64,000 bases of DNA from Anastatus disparis (GCA_017163975.1 JAFFSR010000351.1:2047001-2111000), one strand, 5' to 3'. Counted from the first letter of the stretch, positions 46,561-59,610 are shown. Notes: generated by a model from the letters alone, not told the origin. Translations and numbers: made by a program.

Positions 46561-47914
46561 CGCCGGTTCGAGAGTTTAAATGTTCTCTATCTCTACTATT
46601 ACTTCGCGTTTGGTTCTTTTCTTTTCCAATACTATTGCTTCTTGCTACTCCGCGGTTGGGTGATTTAGACCCTTGATTTTTTCTATCAATGGACTCCTGC
46701 CTCTTCTCGTAATTAATCCAATCACAGGGCTCTAAACATCTATACGCGTTTTTTCCGTATTTCGCATGGTATACGCAATAACGTTTACTGTTATTTCGAT
46801 TGTTGGTTCGCGAGCGTCCTCCACCTCTAAACTCGTTCCCTACTTTACCGAGCGTCTTTTTGATAACTGCTTCAATATGAGCTTTAATACCTACATTATC
46901 CGTGTACGATCTATCATTTTCTTTTTTATCATGATTTACTATGCTAACCATTTTACCGACCTCTTCTTCACATTTATTCTTATATATTTCATCCGCGTTT
47001 TTTATCACGATTCCTTCGTTCCTTAAATTTATTTCTTCCACCAGGTGCGATTTAATGCCGGGTGGAAGATTATATTTCCATACCCTTAAGATAACTTCGC
47101 ATTCTATTATACCGTCTGCCACGTCGAGCAATTCTCTTAAATATTCCGATGGCTTTTCTCCGTGCGCCCGACATTTTCTGAATAATTTATTAAACCTCTC
47201 TTCTTGTGACTGTTCATAAGTCTCCATGAGGTATTTCTTCAACCCGTTATATGTATTTCCCGGCTTTAATGTTTTTACTAAATTCGATGTTTCGCGAATT
47301 ACGTCACTATCTAAATTATTTATGAGTAATACGAACGCTACGCTCTCGTCCGTAACATTTTGCATTTTAGCCTGGGCTTCAAATAAGTCAAACCACGTTT
47401 CCGGATTATGCTTCCAGAAGGGAAAATTAATTTGACGGTTTTGCATCAGGGTACTGGGTACTACTATGTTAGCGCGTTATCCACCTAACCTAAAATTATT
47501 TTGCGCGTCGTCAATATTCTCTTTATTTGCGTGCGTTGGTATTTGCTCATTGTTATGCACATCGTGTGCTTCTAACCTTTCTCCCGGTCTATTTCGGTCT
47601 AACTCGAGCATTTCTATTTTTTTTATTAAAAATCCCATATTCGTTTCATAATTTTTCTTTATTTCTAATAACTGTTTTTTATAATATTCTTCTACTTTTC
47701 TCGTACTGCTCGCTCCTAGTATACTACTACTATTTATTGTCTCTTGATCCGCAAGAGCTCTGTCATTATCTACCTGATTCCTAAACGCGTCTCGTTCTCT
47801 ATTATTAGGCGTGCTATTATATACACTAGCTACGGATTCGTCAGTTCCGCCATTTAACATTTCGTTCTGTAGCGTATTCCCGGTAGCCATTTTGTGATTC
47901 GAGGTTTCATACAA
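46556..47914 (-). pseudogene. Gypsy-type gag
   Basis: One frame from 47914 with a stop at 47477 and the normal end at 46556. The N-terminal 145 codons are polar with a predicted coiled-coil stretch (KVEEYYKKQLLEIKKNYE). The capsid part begins FPFWKHNPETWFDLFEAQ, a hallmark of this Gypsy group, and includes GEKPSEYLRELLDVA. The C-terminus has a variant zinc knuckle (CVYHAKYGKNAYRCLEPC) in a basic region. Gag would form the particle that packages element RNA. The stop separates the N-terminal extension from the capsid part, and an ATG follows at about 47405. Confidence 0.85.
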
Positions 47915-49084
47915 TACAAAACAATCCTCGCTATGAATTTTAACCGACCTTGATCGATATTACTCAGTCTTACGTTGACTAGATTCAATAAATACAACAC
48001 GCAATGAATAAATAATTAAATTAATAAGACATTAAAATAAATAAATAAATAGCTTACACGAACGATCAAATAAATGTTCACGATAATACAAATAAATAAA
48101 TAAACAAATAATACACGTTACACGACCGTTAAAATAAATAATCACGAAACACAATGTTTAAATACGTAAATAAACAATTGCTTAAAATTATCGACCAAGG
48201 TTGATTGCGATAGGTGTAAAAGGCATACGCAAAATACAACACAAATAAAATCACAGAAAACTATTTACAATTTTAAAATCGTCGTTAATTCGTCCCGTGT
48301 GCGCGGGCAATACAATTCTTATTTACTTTTCGCGTCTTACCGGCATGCACGACCTCCGCATGACCCCTTGAGAACACCTAAGAGCTACACAAATGTATGG
48401 GTTAGAATGTATCTCTCAAGGTCATACATCGGCCCATAACATGCCAGCAATCATACTTTTTACTCTTTGTTCGTTATACTTACGAACATTTTCGTCCCCC
48501 ACGCGACTCACCCACGAATCACCTCTATCTAACCTTAAAATAACCGTCGCGTCTCGACTTTTTTACGCGTTTCTCGCTAACCGCTTTACTTTACCCGCAC
48601 AACCGAATCACTTATTTCCTTTTGCACTTTTATTTTCTTCTTACTCTGTTTTTTTTCGCTATTAACAGTTTTACCCCTTTCTAATTTTTTCTTTTGTACT
48701 TATATTCGCGTCTTTGCACAGATTTTCTTATTTCTTATTTCTTTACGTATAACTTCCCCCTTTCTTTTCTATGAAGGAAGAGTGAAAGATATTTCCTATA
48801 CTCCCCCCAGTCTGCACGTTCTATCTCTTATTACAAAAAAAGAAAAAGAAAAATTTATAAAAGGCATATGACTGCCGGCAACCGACGCAGCCACGACTCG
48901 TGGACAAAGAGGCGAACCAATTCGATGGTTTGCACCACGTGCCGAGTCTCCACCGGCACCAACCGTCCCCTTAAGAACACTAAAACCCTCAAAAGAAAAA
49001 AAAAAAATCCACTATTCTCTTTCCTACGTGCAGCTGGAGAAAGCCAGTCTCTCACTTACTGTGCTATATCTATTCTGTTAGTAC

Positions 49085-49140
<56 letters not shown>

Positions 49141-49403
49141 TTTCTAGCGAACAATTACTTTACTTTACGTTAGTACTATATGTGTAGAGAAAAAAAATAA
49201 TCTCTGCTGTAATTTTCAAGATAAATTTTTGTTAGTTAAGATTCAATATATGTTATAAAATTTTTGTTTTTACTTTAAGATAAGTATTTACAACGCGCTC
49301 GCGAAATTATAATTCTAACCTTAAAAATGTATTTCCGGCGAGACAATAGCGACCTTTGCTCAGACCCTTGCTGGCCAACGGCTTTTGCTCCAGCGTCCTC
49401 CCA
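47915..49403. other. Leader side of the Gypsy element and unassigned DNA
   Basis: AT-rich leader with many AATAAATA words (47990-48200), then a patch of CG-containing sequence. No LTR matching 42030-42334 and no convincing primer site. A TA microsatellite lies at 49088-49138. The open frame at 48868-49173 runs through that microsatellite and is not supported. Confidence 0.45.
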
Positions 49404-50420
49404 GTTGAAAATAAACACATAGTTTTATTACATGATTTTATCATATGGTTTTATTATGTGGTTTTATCATATGGTTTTATTACATGTTTTTTGGTTTCAA
49501 TTTATCATATGATGAAAGTATATGATAAAATCATATAATATAACCCTATGATGAAATCGCATAGTGAAACTATATGGTGAAGACAAAATAAAACCATATT
49601 CACGGAGAGAAGAAACAGTTAACAGCTACTCAAAAAATTTGGAATCATTACTAACTTTGTTCGGCAATAATTAAAGGTAAAGGAATAAATACAAATCTAT
49701 AATTTAGCGCCACGCGATAAAAGTAAGCCTATGATTTTACAAATGATCTGAGAAAACTAAGGACTGATTACTAAAGAGTTAGATAGCTAGTCATAAAAAG
49801 TTAAATGAAGAGTCAAACTGAGAATTATTTTCTGCAGTCTGCCTATAGGCAAACTACAGACAATAATTCTCCGTTTACCTCTTCATTTAACTTTTTATGA
49901 CTAGCTACCTAACTTTTTAGTAATCAGAGGGGCTATTCAAGTAGTGATACACATGTATGTATTACGCGAATTCTATGCGCGCGCAGACTTTTTATTCTCT
50001 TGCCGACAACTATCGTCGCGATACGTACGCATACATATCGTTACTTGAATATCCCCTCAGTCCTTAGTTTTCTCATATCATTTGTAAAATCGTAACCTTA
50101 CTTTTGTTGCGTGTCGCAAAAATATAAATTAGTATTTATTCCCATTCCTTTAATTATTGTCGAACAAAGTTAGTAATGATTCCAAATTTTTTGAGTAGCT
50201 GTTAACTGCTTTTTCTCTCCGTGTGTATGGTTTTATTTTGTCTTCACCATATAGTTTCACTGTACGATTTCATCATAGGGTTATATTATATGATTTAATC
50301 ATATACTTTCATCATATGATAAATTGAAACCAAAAAACATGTAATAAAACTATATGATAAAACCACATAATAAAACCATATAATAAAATCATGTGATAAA
50401 ACTATGTGTTTTTTTTCAAC
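49404..50420. mobile_element. ~1-kb near-perfect palindromic foldback
   Basis: GTTGAAAATAAACACATAGT on the left is mirrored by ACTATGTGTTTTTTTTCAAC on the right. The arms of about 430 bp meet at a centre near 49848 (CTGCCTATAGGCA). The right arm is interrupted by a 130-bp MITE. No coding capacity. The left flank is CCA and the right flank CGT; no clear target duplication. Confidence 0.88.
49928..50057. mobile_element. 130-bp PIF/Harbinger-like MITE
   Basis: Ends AGGGGCTATTCAAGTA and TACTTGAATATCCCCT, flanked by CAG on both sides (49925-49927, 50058-50060). The uninterrupted left arm of the host palindrome shows the empty site AATCAGTCC, which fixes the boundaries. The ends resemble those at 32285-33641. 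Confidence 0.88.
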
Positions 50421-50457
50421 CGTGTATGGGCTCAAAATTTTTGTCTTTTTGATATTT

Positions 50458-51246
50458 AAAAAAACATAGTCGCTTTGGCAATTTTGAAATTTTTTTCATT
50501 TTTGCATTTGTCTTCAATCAGCTGTAGTTTTTTAAATAATTGAGCTAGAAAAAATTTGAAAAAAGATTTGGAAAGGGCTCTAAAAATGCTATTTGCAGCT
50601 ATTCCTACAAAAATTTTTTAATTATTTTTTGTCAAGTTTTAAGCATATAAAGTTATTGATCTAATACTTTTGCAGTTGTAGAAAACACTTAAATAGCAAG
50701 TAAAAAATAATCGCTGGTGAAGTAGTGATTTAATTTTAGTAGGAAATTATAACTATTCATTATTAATAATAAAACATAATAAAGTATGAAACAACAAAAA
50801 GATTTATTTTGCAAAAATTATATCATGGAAATCAAAAGTTTTGCGCCAGCAGTTATTTTCTACTTGCTATTGAAGTGTTTTTTACAACTGCAAAAGTATT
50901 AGATCAATAACTTTATATGCTTAAAACTTGACAAAAAATAATTAAAAATTTTTTGTAAAAATAGCTGCAAATAGCATTTTTAAGCCCTTTCCAAATCTTT
51001 TTCAAATTTTTTCTAGCTCAACTATTTAAAAAACTACAGCTGAGAAAGAAAAATGCAAAAGGAAAAAAATTTCAAAACTACCTAAGCGATTATTTTTTTT
51101 TAAATATCGTTTGAAAAATGTAAGTAAGCTAAAAGAAAGCATTTAAAGTATACTTTAAATTTTTTCTCGGATGAAAATTGAGGAAGATACGCTTTTTCAA
51201 AGTCGGAGCAAAAATTTGATTACCTGCTCAGAATTAATGCCTGGTA

Positions 51247-51249
<3 letters not shown>
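50458..51249. mobile_element. Mariner-type foldback, copy 2, left end truncated
   Basis: Mirror copy of 38649-39607 ending GCCTGGTACTG at 51249, then (TA)n to about 51320. Its left arm stops near 50458. Confidence 0.8.
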
Positions 51250-51323
<74 letters not shown>

Positions 51324-51327
51324 TATA

Positions 51328-51472
51328 CGTAACTTGGGAGTACGAAGGATGAATACAGGCGAGACTAAAATGTTTGATTCACGCGCCCTTGACCGACTGC
51401 TACTCAAGCGACAAGCACTCTAGTCAAGCCTGGATTCATAATCCTTCGTACTCTCAAGTTACGTAGATAAGT
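51328..51472. mobile_element. 146-bp MITE, copy 2
   Basis: Reverse orientation copy of 38459-38604 with the same neighbours (the (TA)n-flanked foldback on one side, the CATGGTGGCCGTATGAGAAA block on the other). Confidence 0.8.
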
Positions 51473-51534
51473 TTATGTCATGGTGGCCGTATGAGAAACT
51501 ATAAAAATAATTTTTAAAAATTAAGGATATACAT

Positions 51535-54070
51535 TCTTTTTAGCTTACTTACATTTTTCAAACGATATTTAAAAAAAAAATAATCGCTTAGGTAGTTTTG
51601 AAATTTTTTTCCTTTTTGCATTTTTCTTTTCTCAGCTGTAGTTTTTTAAATAGTTGAGCTAGAAAAAATTTGAAAAAAGATTTGGAAAGGGCTTAAAAAA
51701 TGCTATTTGCAGCTATTTTTACAAAAAATTTTTAATTATTTTTTGTCAAGTTTTAACCATATAAAGTTATTGATCTAATACTTTTGCAGTTGTAAAAAAC
51801 ACTTCAATAGCAAGTAGAAAATAATCGCTGGTGCAAAACTTTTGATTTCTATGATATAATTTTTGCAAAATAAATCTTGTTGTTTCATACTTTATTATGT
51901 TTTATTATTAACTAGAAAATCCATGCGCGCAAGCGCGCCCTATATCTAATCTAAATATATATAAATTTTTAATGATTGACTGTTAATATAGTGTAATTAT
52001 TTTTTGTTCGTTATTAAATAATAATAATTTCATATCTACTAATATCAGCATCAGTAAAGAAATTGATGTTATATACTAATGTATCAGAGTAATTTTAATT
52101 AAAAGATATATTATCACTATATTCATTTTCTTATTATTATTTTAAAAAATTGAAGAAATAGTAAACTTTTAAATTAAATTATTTATTAGACATTTCTTAA
52201 ATCTTTCAAAATTTAAAAAACATAAATTATTACAAAGTCAAAAGATATTTTACAAATATATAACTTTTCATACAAATAATTTTTAATATCAATCTTATGT
52301 ATTTGATTTTCAAGATATATCTCAAGAGAATTCCAAGATCGATCTCTGAACATAATCATGTAAATAATATCCATGATTAAAAACATCTGTTTTTAATACA
52401 ATGTAATGTGGTTTATAAAAACGACTTTTCCAGTTTTATCATCACTTAAAATTTCACATTTTAAGGAGACATAAAACGGACACTACACCTTCACTTATAA
52501 ATATTGACTATCTCCACTTTTTAGTACAAAATTTTAGGGAAAGAAATGCATTAGATGGTATAAATTTTTAAATAAATTTATTTATTAGCATTTATGAATT
52601 TTGAATTTCTGGTAAATCAAATTTTAATGTATAATATTGGAATCCTAAATTCTCAATAACTAATGAATGAAGTTATTTAAAAATTAATATTTTCAACAAT
52701 ATGAAATCCATAAAATATATAAAAAATAAAATAGTTCAAATCAATTCTTAACGATATGCATATCGTTCCTATTTTCAAAATACAAATAAAAATAAAAATT
52801 CTAATTTATATTTTCTTAACTATAGTAATTATATCATTCTTTCAAACAAAAGATTTTTAATTTTATTTTGCAGAAAAACTGTTTATTCTAAGCGTGATTC
52901 AATTTGAATTTTAAATTTAAATAAACAAACTTTTAAAAATAGTACATTTTGGGCAAATATTATACTATAATTTTGAAAAAAAATTTTTAAGCTGTCAATC
53001 TAGAAATATTTTATATACTAAATTATACTATCGAAATTCTATTACTTATCGGTTCTTTTATTATTTATTTTAAAATATTCCGAAATATTTTAAATCATAT
53101 TTTAAATTTACCAAATTACTTGCCAGGCTCATAGATAAATATTTTATGATATTGTTACAAGCTAAAAAGTTCATAACATCCGTATTTCTAAATTTATTGC
53201 TTAATATACTATTTTATAGTACAATTTTTAAAAAGAAAATTCAGAAGTAAATGGTATAGAATTTTTACCATGTTCTAATTTGAAATGTACAATAACAAAT
53301 GAATATAGAGCGGTACTTCGCACTCTCGACAACTTCACACAAAAGGAATTTTTGTAAGCGGAAGTTAGCGATTTTTATACAAATAATTTTATTTAGAAAA
53401 TCATACTATAACTCAATAATTATAATTTAATTATTTTATCAATAATTTTTATTATTAAATTCTAAATCAATGATTTTATTTAAGCCTATTATAGTAAATC
53501 AAATCTCGTTTTTCGCCAATCATATGATTCTATTCAACGCACCAATCACGTTCTTAGTATAAAATGTTTCACAACATTTGGCCATCGTTTTTTTAAAAAA
53601 GGATAATGAATAGTTATACTTTCCTACTAAAATTAAATCACTGCTTCACCAGCGATTATTTTCTACTTGCTATTCAAGTGTTTTTTACAACTGCAAAGTA
53701 TTAGATCGATAACTTTATATGCTTAAAACTTGACAGAAAATAATTAAAAAATTTTTGTAAAAAGAGCTGCAAATAGCATTTTTTAAGCCCTTTCCAAATC
53801 TTTTTTCAAATTTTTTCTAGCTCAATTATTTAAAAAACTACAGCTGAGAGAAGAAAAATGGAAAAATGCAAAAAATTTCAAAATTGCCAAAGCGATTATT
53901 TTTTTTTAAATATCGTTAAAAAAATGTAAGTAAGCAAAAAAGAAAGCATTTAAAGAATACTTTCAAATGCTTTTTTAAAATTTTTTCTAGGATCAAAATT
54001 GAAGAAGATACGCTTTTTCAAAGTCGGAGCAAAAATTTGATAACCTGCTCAGAATTATTGCCCGGTACTG
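51535..54070. mobile_element. Mariner-type foldback, copy 3, split by a Helitron
   Basis: Plus-orientation copy lacking its left ~120 bp; it ends CCCGGTACTG at 54070 before (TA)n. The Helitron at 51912-53603 divides it. Outside the Helitron it matches copy 1 closely. Confidence 0.85.
51912..53603 (-). mobile_element. Non-autonomous Helitron (1,692 bp)
   Basis: On the minus strand it starts TCCTTTTTTAAAAAAACG and ends GGGCGCGCTTGCGCGC, then ATGGATTTTCTAG. The GCGCGC-TT-GCGCGC hairpin lies nine bases before the terminal CTAG, as required for a Helitron 3' end. It lies exactly between host A (53604) and T (51911) with no target duplication; copy 1 of the surrounding foldback (38649-39607) gives the empty site. 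There is no Rep/helicase frame, so it depended on an autonomous partner. Confidence 0.9.
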
Positions 54071-54089
54071 TATATATATATATATATAC

Positions 54090-54141
<52 letters not shown>

Positions 54142-54843
54142 CCTGAGAATATTTCCCAAAATGCTTAAAATCTGGCTCCGAACGCTTAGATCCATGTCTT
54201 GTCGTTAAAAACTTAGAAAAATGCTCGAAAATCGCGTTGGGATGATGATCTCACCTTGCCTGATTTGGAAAAACCGTTTTTTTCATTTTTAGGATATTTT
54301 TCATTCGTACAGGTATCAGCTTTGCTAAAATATTGTTTACGATCCCATAATACATTTGTATCATTAGTGTCGATAAAAATAATAATTTCTGAAATGATTT
54401 CAAAGCCTGAAAAACTTTTTTGAAGATTACTCAGATCATAAAAATTAAAAAAATTCGAACAAAAACGTATTTTTCTGTGGTTTTTCAAGATTACAGATGC
54501 TTCATCGTTGAGGTAGGTTCAAATAACAAATTTTAAGTGTAAGTTAAGTACAAGACGTTAAATATGGTTTCTTATAAAAGTCCCTAGGTGCCTTCAATGC
54601 CAGAATATGGTTATTTGAAGTTGGTAACAAAATCTCAGCATGACATCTGTGAACAGCATATACAAAAATTTTTGACTATCAATATCTTTTTTTTTACATT
54701 CATAAGAAGAAAAAACATTTTCTAAGTCATTATCACAACTATCATTATACACCATTTTGGAATACGATTAATACAGAAAAATATGGTTTAAAAATAATTT
54801 CAATGTTTTGAGTAAATTTTTTTCTCTTTTTGGGGTTTCTTGT
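54071..54843. other. Non-coding region left of the BEL element
   Basis: (TA)n with a GTATAC interruption to 54137, then sequence with no recognisable gene; the 91-codon minus frame at 54213-54488 has no known domain. Confidence 0.5.
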
Positions 54844-55416
54844 TGTTCGCAATATTTGCTTAGAACGAAAAGAATTAAATCTGAAGAAAGAGTAAACTAA
54901 CAAAATCGACCGGGGAAACTAGACAAACTCTTACTGAGAGTATGAATAAAGAAATGAAAGAAGTGGCGATCGCTAGAAAAGGAACAAAGAAAACTTTAAT
55001 GCACTGAAGGAAGAGTGAACTAAGAGGCCGATCAACACACTGGGACGTGAGGTGAAGGTAGGACCCAAAGAAAATTGCCAACAACAAACTGAGCTCGAAC
55101 CCCTGTAGGGTGAGCGCCGGCACACCTGCCTTCAAGGGTCTGGAAGTGCTTCCGAGGTAGACTTGCACGAAAGAAAACTAAGAAACATACACAACAAAAG
55201 AAAATGATCAATGCGCGCACTAGAATACAAGTCAGAAAGAAACACTGAATTGAAACTGAAAGGAAAGGGTAAATTTTATTACACGAAACTAAACACAATT
55301 ATTATAACACTTTGTCACTGAAGAGAGATGGTGATACACGACTGCACGGCCCAAAGGGTGAAGTAAAACTGAGCCGAGCGCCTACTGCGCGGCTTCCTTC
55401 ATGGTGGCGACCGACG

Positions 55417-55460
<44 letters not shown>

Positions 55461-55534
55461 CGCAAAGGCGGTGCGCGCAAGAAATTGGCGGCAACACGTG
55501 TTCGGCTCCAAGAGAAGAGGAAAAATGCGCAACA
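54844..55534 (-). repeat. 3' LTR of the BEL element (691 bp)
   Basis: Begins TGTTCGCAATATTTGC and ends AAATGCGCAACA on the plus strand, with a (GA)n tract at 55421-55456. On the minus strand, GAGGCGGGCGGAA directly precedes it as a weak purine tract. Confidence 0.95.
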
Positions 55535-55558
55535 TTCCGCCCGCCTCGTCGAAGATAA

Positions 55559-58500
55559 TCATGGAACTGCTCCGCCCGCCGTGACAGGATCAGATGGATT
55601 GGCTGCCGAACCGGTGCCCAATGGGAGCTTGACTAACTTTGTAATGGGTCGTTGATAAGTGCCAGTGGCTGTCCGCACGGTAACAGCACGGACAAGATCA
55701 TCCGCACCTGGGTGGACTGAGACAATGCGTCCTAGAGGCCAACGTCCCTGTTGAAGTAGTGATGGATCCAGCAAGAGGACTACATCGCCCAACTTGAAAT
55801 TCTCTCTCGTCTTCTTCCACTTGGCACGTAGCTGGAGTGTATGGACGTACTCACGTCCCTGACGCAGCCAGAAGTGGTCTTGTAGTGCCTGAACCAGATG
55901 CCAATGCCGGCATCGATTAGGATCCTCGGCCGGGACAGCCATGGACAGCTGAGTGAGCGCTGAACCCACCAGGAAATGACCAGGAGTGAGCACTTGAACG
56001 TCATCGAGTTCACCAGTGATTGGAGTTAACGGTCGTGAGTTTAAGCACATCTCCACTTGAGAGAGAAACGTATTGAGTTCCTCGTATGTTAAAAGATGAC
56101 CGTTCAACACCCTTTTGAGATGACTCTTCGCAGATTTGACGGCAGCCTCCCAAAGTTCACCAAAATGCGAGAAGGCAGGAGGGATAAATCGCCATTGAAT
56201 ACCCTCGAAAGCGAGGCTCTCTTGGACTTGGCTCCAGGCTAAGTTTGCCTCTCGGAACAGCGATCTCAGTTCGGCGTCGGCGCCCTTAAAGGTGGTGGCA
56301 TTATCACTTCAGATTTCCTTAGGGAGCCCTCGACGGGCGATGAAGCAGCGTAGTGCCGCGAGGAAGGTAGGCGTGGTCAGGTCTTCGACCAGCTCCAAGT
56401 GGACTGCTTTGGTGCAAAGGCGTACTAGCACGAGGATGTAGCCCTTGGAGGCATGATGCCCCCTGCCACGAGCAGACTTCACGTGGATGGGGCTGGCATA
56501 GTCCAATCCAGTTCGGGCAAAGGGTCGGCTGGCCGTCACTCTCTCAGCTGGTAATAATCCCATCAATTGTGTGGCTGGGCTTGCCTTTGCCTTTGCACAG
56601 GTCACACAATTTCTTGTGAAGGCCTTGACGCGGACCCGGCATCGAATGATCCACATCCTTTTCATTGCGAGTGCGTAGGTTAGTTGAAAACCACCGTGCA
56701 GAGCCTGTCGGTGAGCCCAATCAATTACGAGATGTGAGAGGTGGCATGATCCTGACAAGATGACCGGATGACGCTCATCATATGGCAGTGGCGACTCTTG
56801 AAGACACCCACCCACTCTCATTATCCCTTGATCATCCATAAACGGCTTTAACCGTGAAAGGAAATGATTCTTTCGGAATGGCTCGGTCGATTTACTTAAA
56901 GCATCCAACTCCTTCTCGAAACTGATACTCTGCGACCACCGGATGCAGGCAAGTTGGGCGCGGTGAAGCTCCTCAGCGTCCATTGGCTTGCTGAGAAGTT
57001 CGCGGCATAGACCCTCGGGTGTGGTCCTGAAATGACTTACCCGCAAACATCTAGCTATTACTCTGGTTAATCGGTGTAGGTTTGAGAACTCAGCAAGCAA
57101 TGAAGTCTTAACTTGCAGAGCGTGGCTGTGGACTGACGACCTTTTGAGTTCCTCATTGACTGCTGGAGAACCTCTCGAACAGGGTTGAGGTGGCCACTGG
57201 GATTCGGGTAAGCTCATCCAGGGAGGTCCACACCACCACAAATTTTCAGGGTCCTGAAGTGGAGAGGCAGTGACCCCACGAGACGCTGCGTCGGCTGGAT
57301 TATCATCCGTCGACACACATTGCTATTTGACCCCGGTGCCTCGACGTTGGATGTCCGAGACGCGATTTGCGACAAACGTGCTCCAACGAGAGGGATCTGC
57401 GTCTCACCAACGGAGGACGGTCTGAGAGTCAGACCAAGCGTAAAGGTCATTACAAGGGAGCTCCAGCTAGCGTTGAGACCACTGAATCAGCCTGATTGCT
57501 AGATGGGAGGCACACAATTCCAGTCTTGGAATCGACACCGTCTTTGCTAGTGCGACCTTAGTCTTTGCCGTTAAGAAACGACAGTGGACTCCAGAATCCA
57601 AGCTCGTTGCCCTGAGGTAGACAGCAGCTGCAAACGCATTCTCACTTGCGTCGGCGAAAACATGCAACAAGAAGGTCTGTCCCGGAGCAAGTTCCAGACA
57701 GCAAGGGAGTTGAACCGTTTCCAGCGTCCTTAAAGTGACCATGAAGCTGTTCCACAGCGTCTCAGGGGGAAGATCGTCGTCCCAGCCGAGACGTGCCAGC
57801 CATAATTTTCGCATGAAGATCTTCGCCTGGATAATGATAGGGCAAAGCTAACCTACTGGGTCGAACAGTCCCGCAATCAGCCCGAGAACAGCTCGCTTTG
57901 TCGTTCGGTTGCCTGGAAATGGCGGAGCCCTGAAACAGAATGCATCTGCCGTAGGGTCCCAAAAGACGCCCAAAGTCCTGATTGGCTCACTTTCAGAGAG
58001 ATGGTGGCCTATCGGTCGCAAACGATCTCCTGCAGGGAGCTCCTCAAGGAGGAGTGGATGATTTGAGGACCACTTTCTTAATTGAAATCCTCTCTTATGA
58101 AGTATGCTGCAGAGTTCAGCTTAGATATGGCAGATGGCAACGAGGTCGTCAGCACCCGTGAGGACATCATCTTCATAGACCTCACGTCGAAGGACTTGGG
58201 CTGCCCTAGGGTAAGTTGCTCCTTCATCCTGAGCCAACTGCAGCAGAGTCCGGAGGGCCAGATAAGGTGCACACGCCGTTCCATAAGTGACCGTCTCCAA
58301 TCGAAAATGGGTTTCCCTGGCCTCACCTTTACGTCTCTAGACGATTCTTTGGAGATCTGTGTCCTCAGGATGCACCCGTATCTGGCGATACATCATCCTG
58401 ATGTCGGCGGAGATCAAGTAACGATGTCGACGCCATCGCATTAATACTGCGGGCAGGCTGAGTTGCAGGCGGGGTCCAGTATGAACGATGTCATTGAGAG

Positions 58501-59509
58501 ACGGCTCAGACAGGGTTCGTCGTGAGGTGTCGAAAACCACCCGAAGCTTCCGTTTTCCACCGTCAGCGAGCTGCCAGACCGCATGATGAGGTATGTAGTA
58601 AACACGGTCCGACCCGGAGGTCTCATGGAGACAATCCAAGGAAAGGGGGGTCATGTGGCCGAGCCGTTCATACTCCGTCATGAACTCTTCATACTCAGTG
58701 GCCAAAATATGATCTCGAGACATCCGAAGGAGCATGGAGTCGAGGGAACGTTGAGCCTGGGCCAAGGTGTCTCCAAAGCGTGCTCGGAACGGATCCTTCA
58801 GAAGAAGTCTGACTGTGTAACGACCATCAGCTTCCCGCCGAAGACCCTTCTCAAAGAGCTGCTCACAGAGCCTGTCCTCATGAGACATTATGGAGGCTCG
58901 GGGTAATTCCTCAAGCTCCCAGAAGGACTGGAGTAGTTGCTGGAGCCCTTGCTCATCTATCGTCGAAGAGGCTAGCATCACTCGGGACGGGACACCCGGG
59001 ATTGCTCTCTTGGTGTGGAAAGGACCGAAAATCACCCATCCAAAGACGGTTCGTTGTACAACCGGCTGATCTTTACCTCCTCTGCGGATCCCCTCGATGA
59101 TGATCCGACTATAAACATCAGCACCAAGGAGAACGTCAACTCTTGATGGAGTGGCGAATGTCGGGTCAGCCAGTGGGAGATTTCGTAAATGAGGGCAATC
59201 CTCAATGTTCACCAATCCGGAGGGTGTCTTGATGCTGAATTTGCGGAGAACCAGCGCAGGCATCTCTAACGGCTCATGTCCATTTACAATGACCTTTAGA
59301 GTTGATTGGTATCTTGAGGAGCAGGGCGCTGTTCCGTTGATGGTGCTGATTTCCATCAAGCTCGCTAGTCGGGTGTTGTCTAACTTCTGAGCTAATCGAT
59401 GACTGACAATGCTGAACTCTGAGCCTGGGTCCAACAAGGCGCGGGCCTTGACCATGTATCCACCTCGTGACTGGATGGATAAAAGAGCTGTTGCAAGCAT
59501 CACTGGTCA
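55559..59509 (-). pseudogene. BEL/Pao pol: protease, RT, RNase H, integrase, DUF5641
   Basis: One minus-strand frame with eight stops (59507, 58337, 58121, 57848, 57467, 57404, 57323, 56309). Order: DUF1758-type protease with ARALLDPGSEFSIVS near 59437 and LLGADVYSRII; Pao RT with KLRVVFDTSRR, LISADIRMMYRQI and the catalytic YEDD at 58166-58177; A17/RNase H region with FADASENAFAAAVY and AWSDSQTVLRW; integrase with an HHCC-type zinc region (CVTCAKAKA), Asp in TGLDYASP, Asp in SDNATTF (just after a stop) and Glu in GELWEA; then a DUF5641-like end (WHLVQALQDHFWLR and RWPLGRIV), stopping at 55559. Catalytic motifs are intact. Confidence 0.93.
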
Positions 59510-59610
59510 TGAGACCTGATCGGATGCAGCGGTGGGAGCGGGAGCCGTCGCATCCTCGCTACGCGTCTTGCAAGTGCGTGTTGGCGCCGAATGTAAGTCT
59601 GAGGGTCGTT

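Noticed and set aside
43138..47784. Many plus-strand frames across the Gypsy element
   Set aside because: Shadows of the minus-strand gag and pol, which have conserved catalytic motifs.
48868..49173. 101-codon frame with an Ile-Tyr repeat
   Set aside because: Half of it is the TA microsatellite; the rest has no domain.
55312..55584. Arg-Glu repeat frames in the BEL LTRs (also 61712-61966)
   Set aside because: Translation of the (GA)n tract in the LTR.
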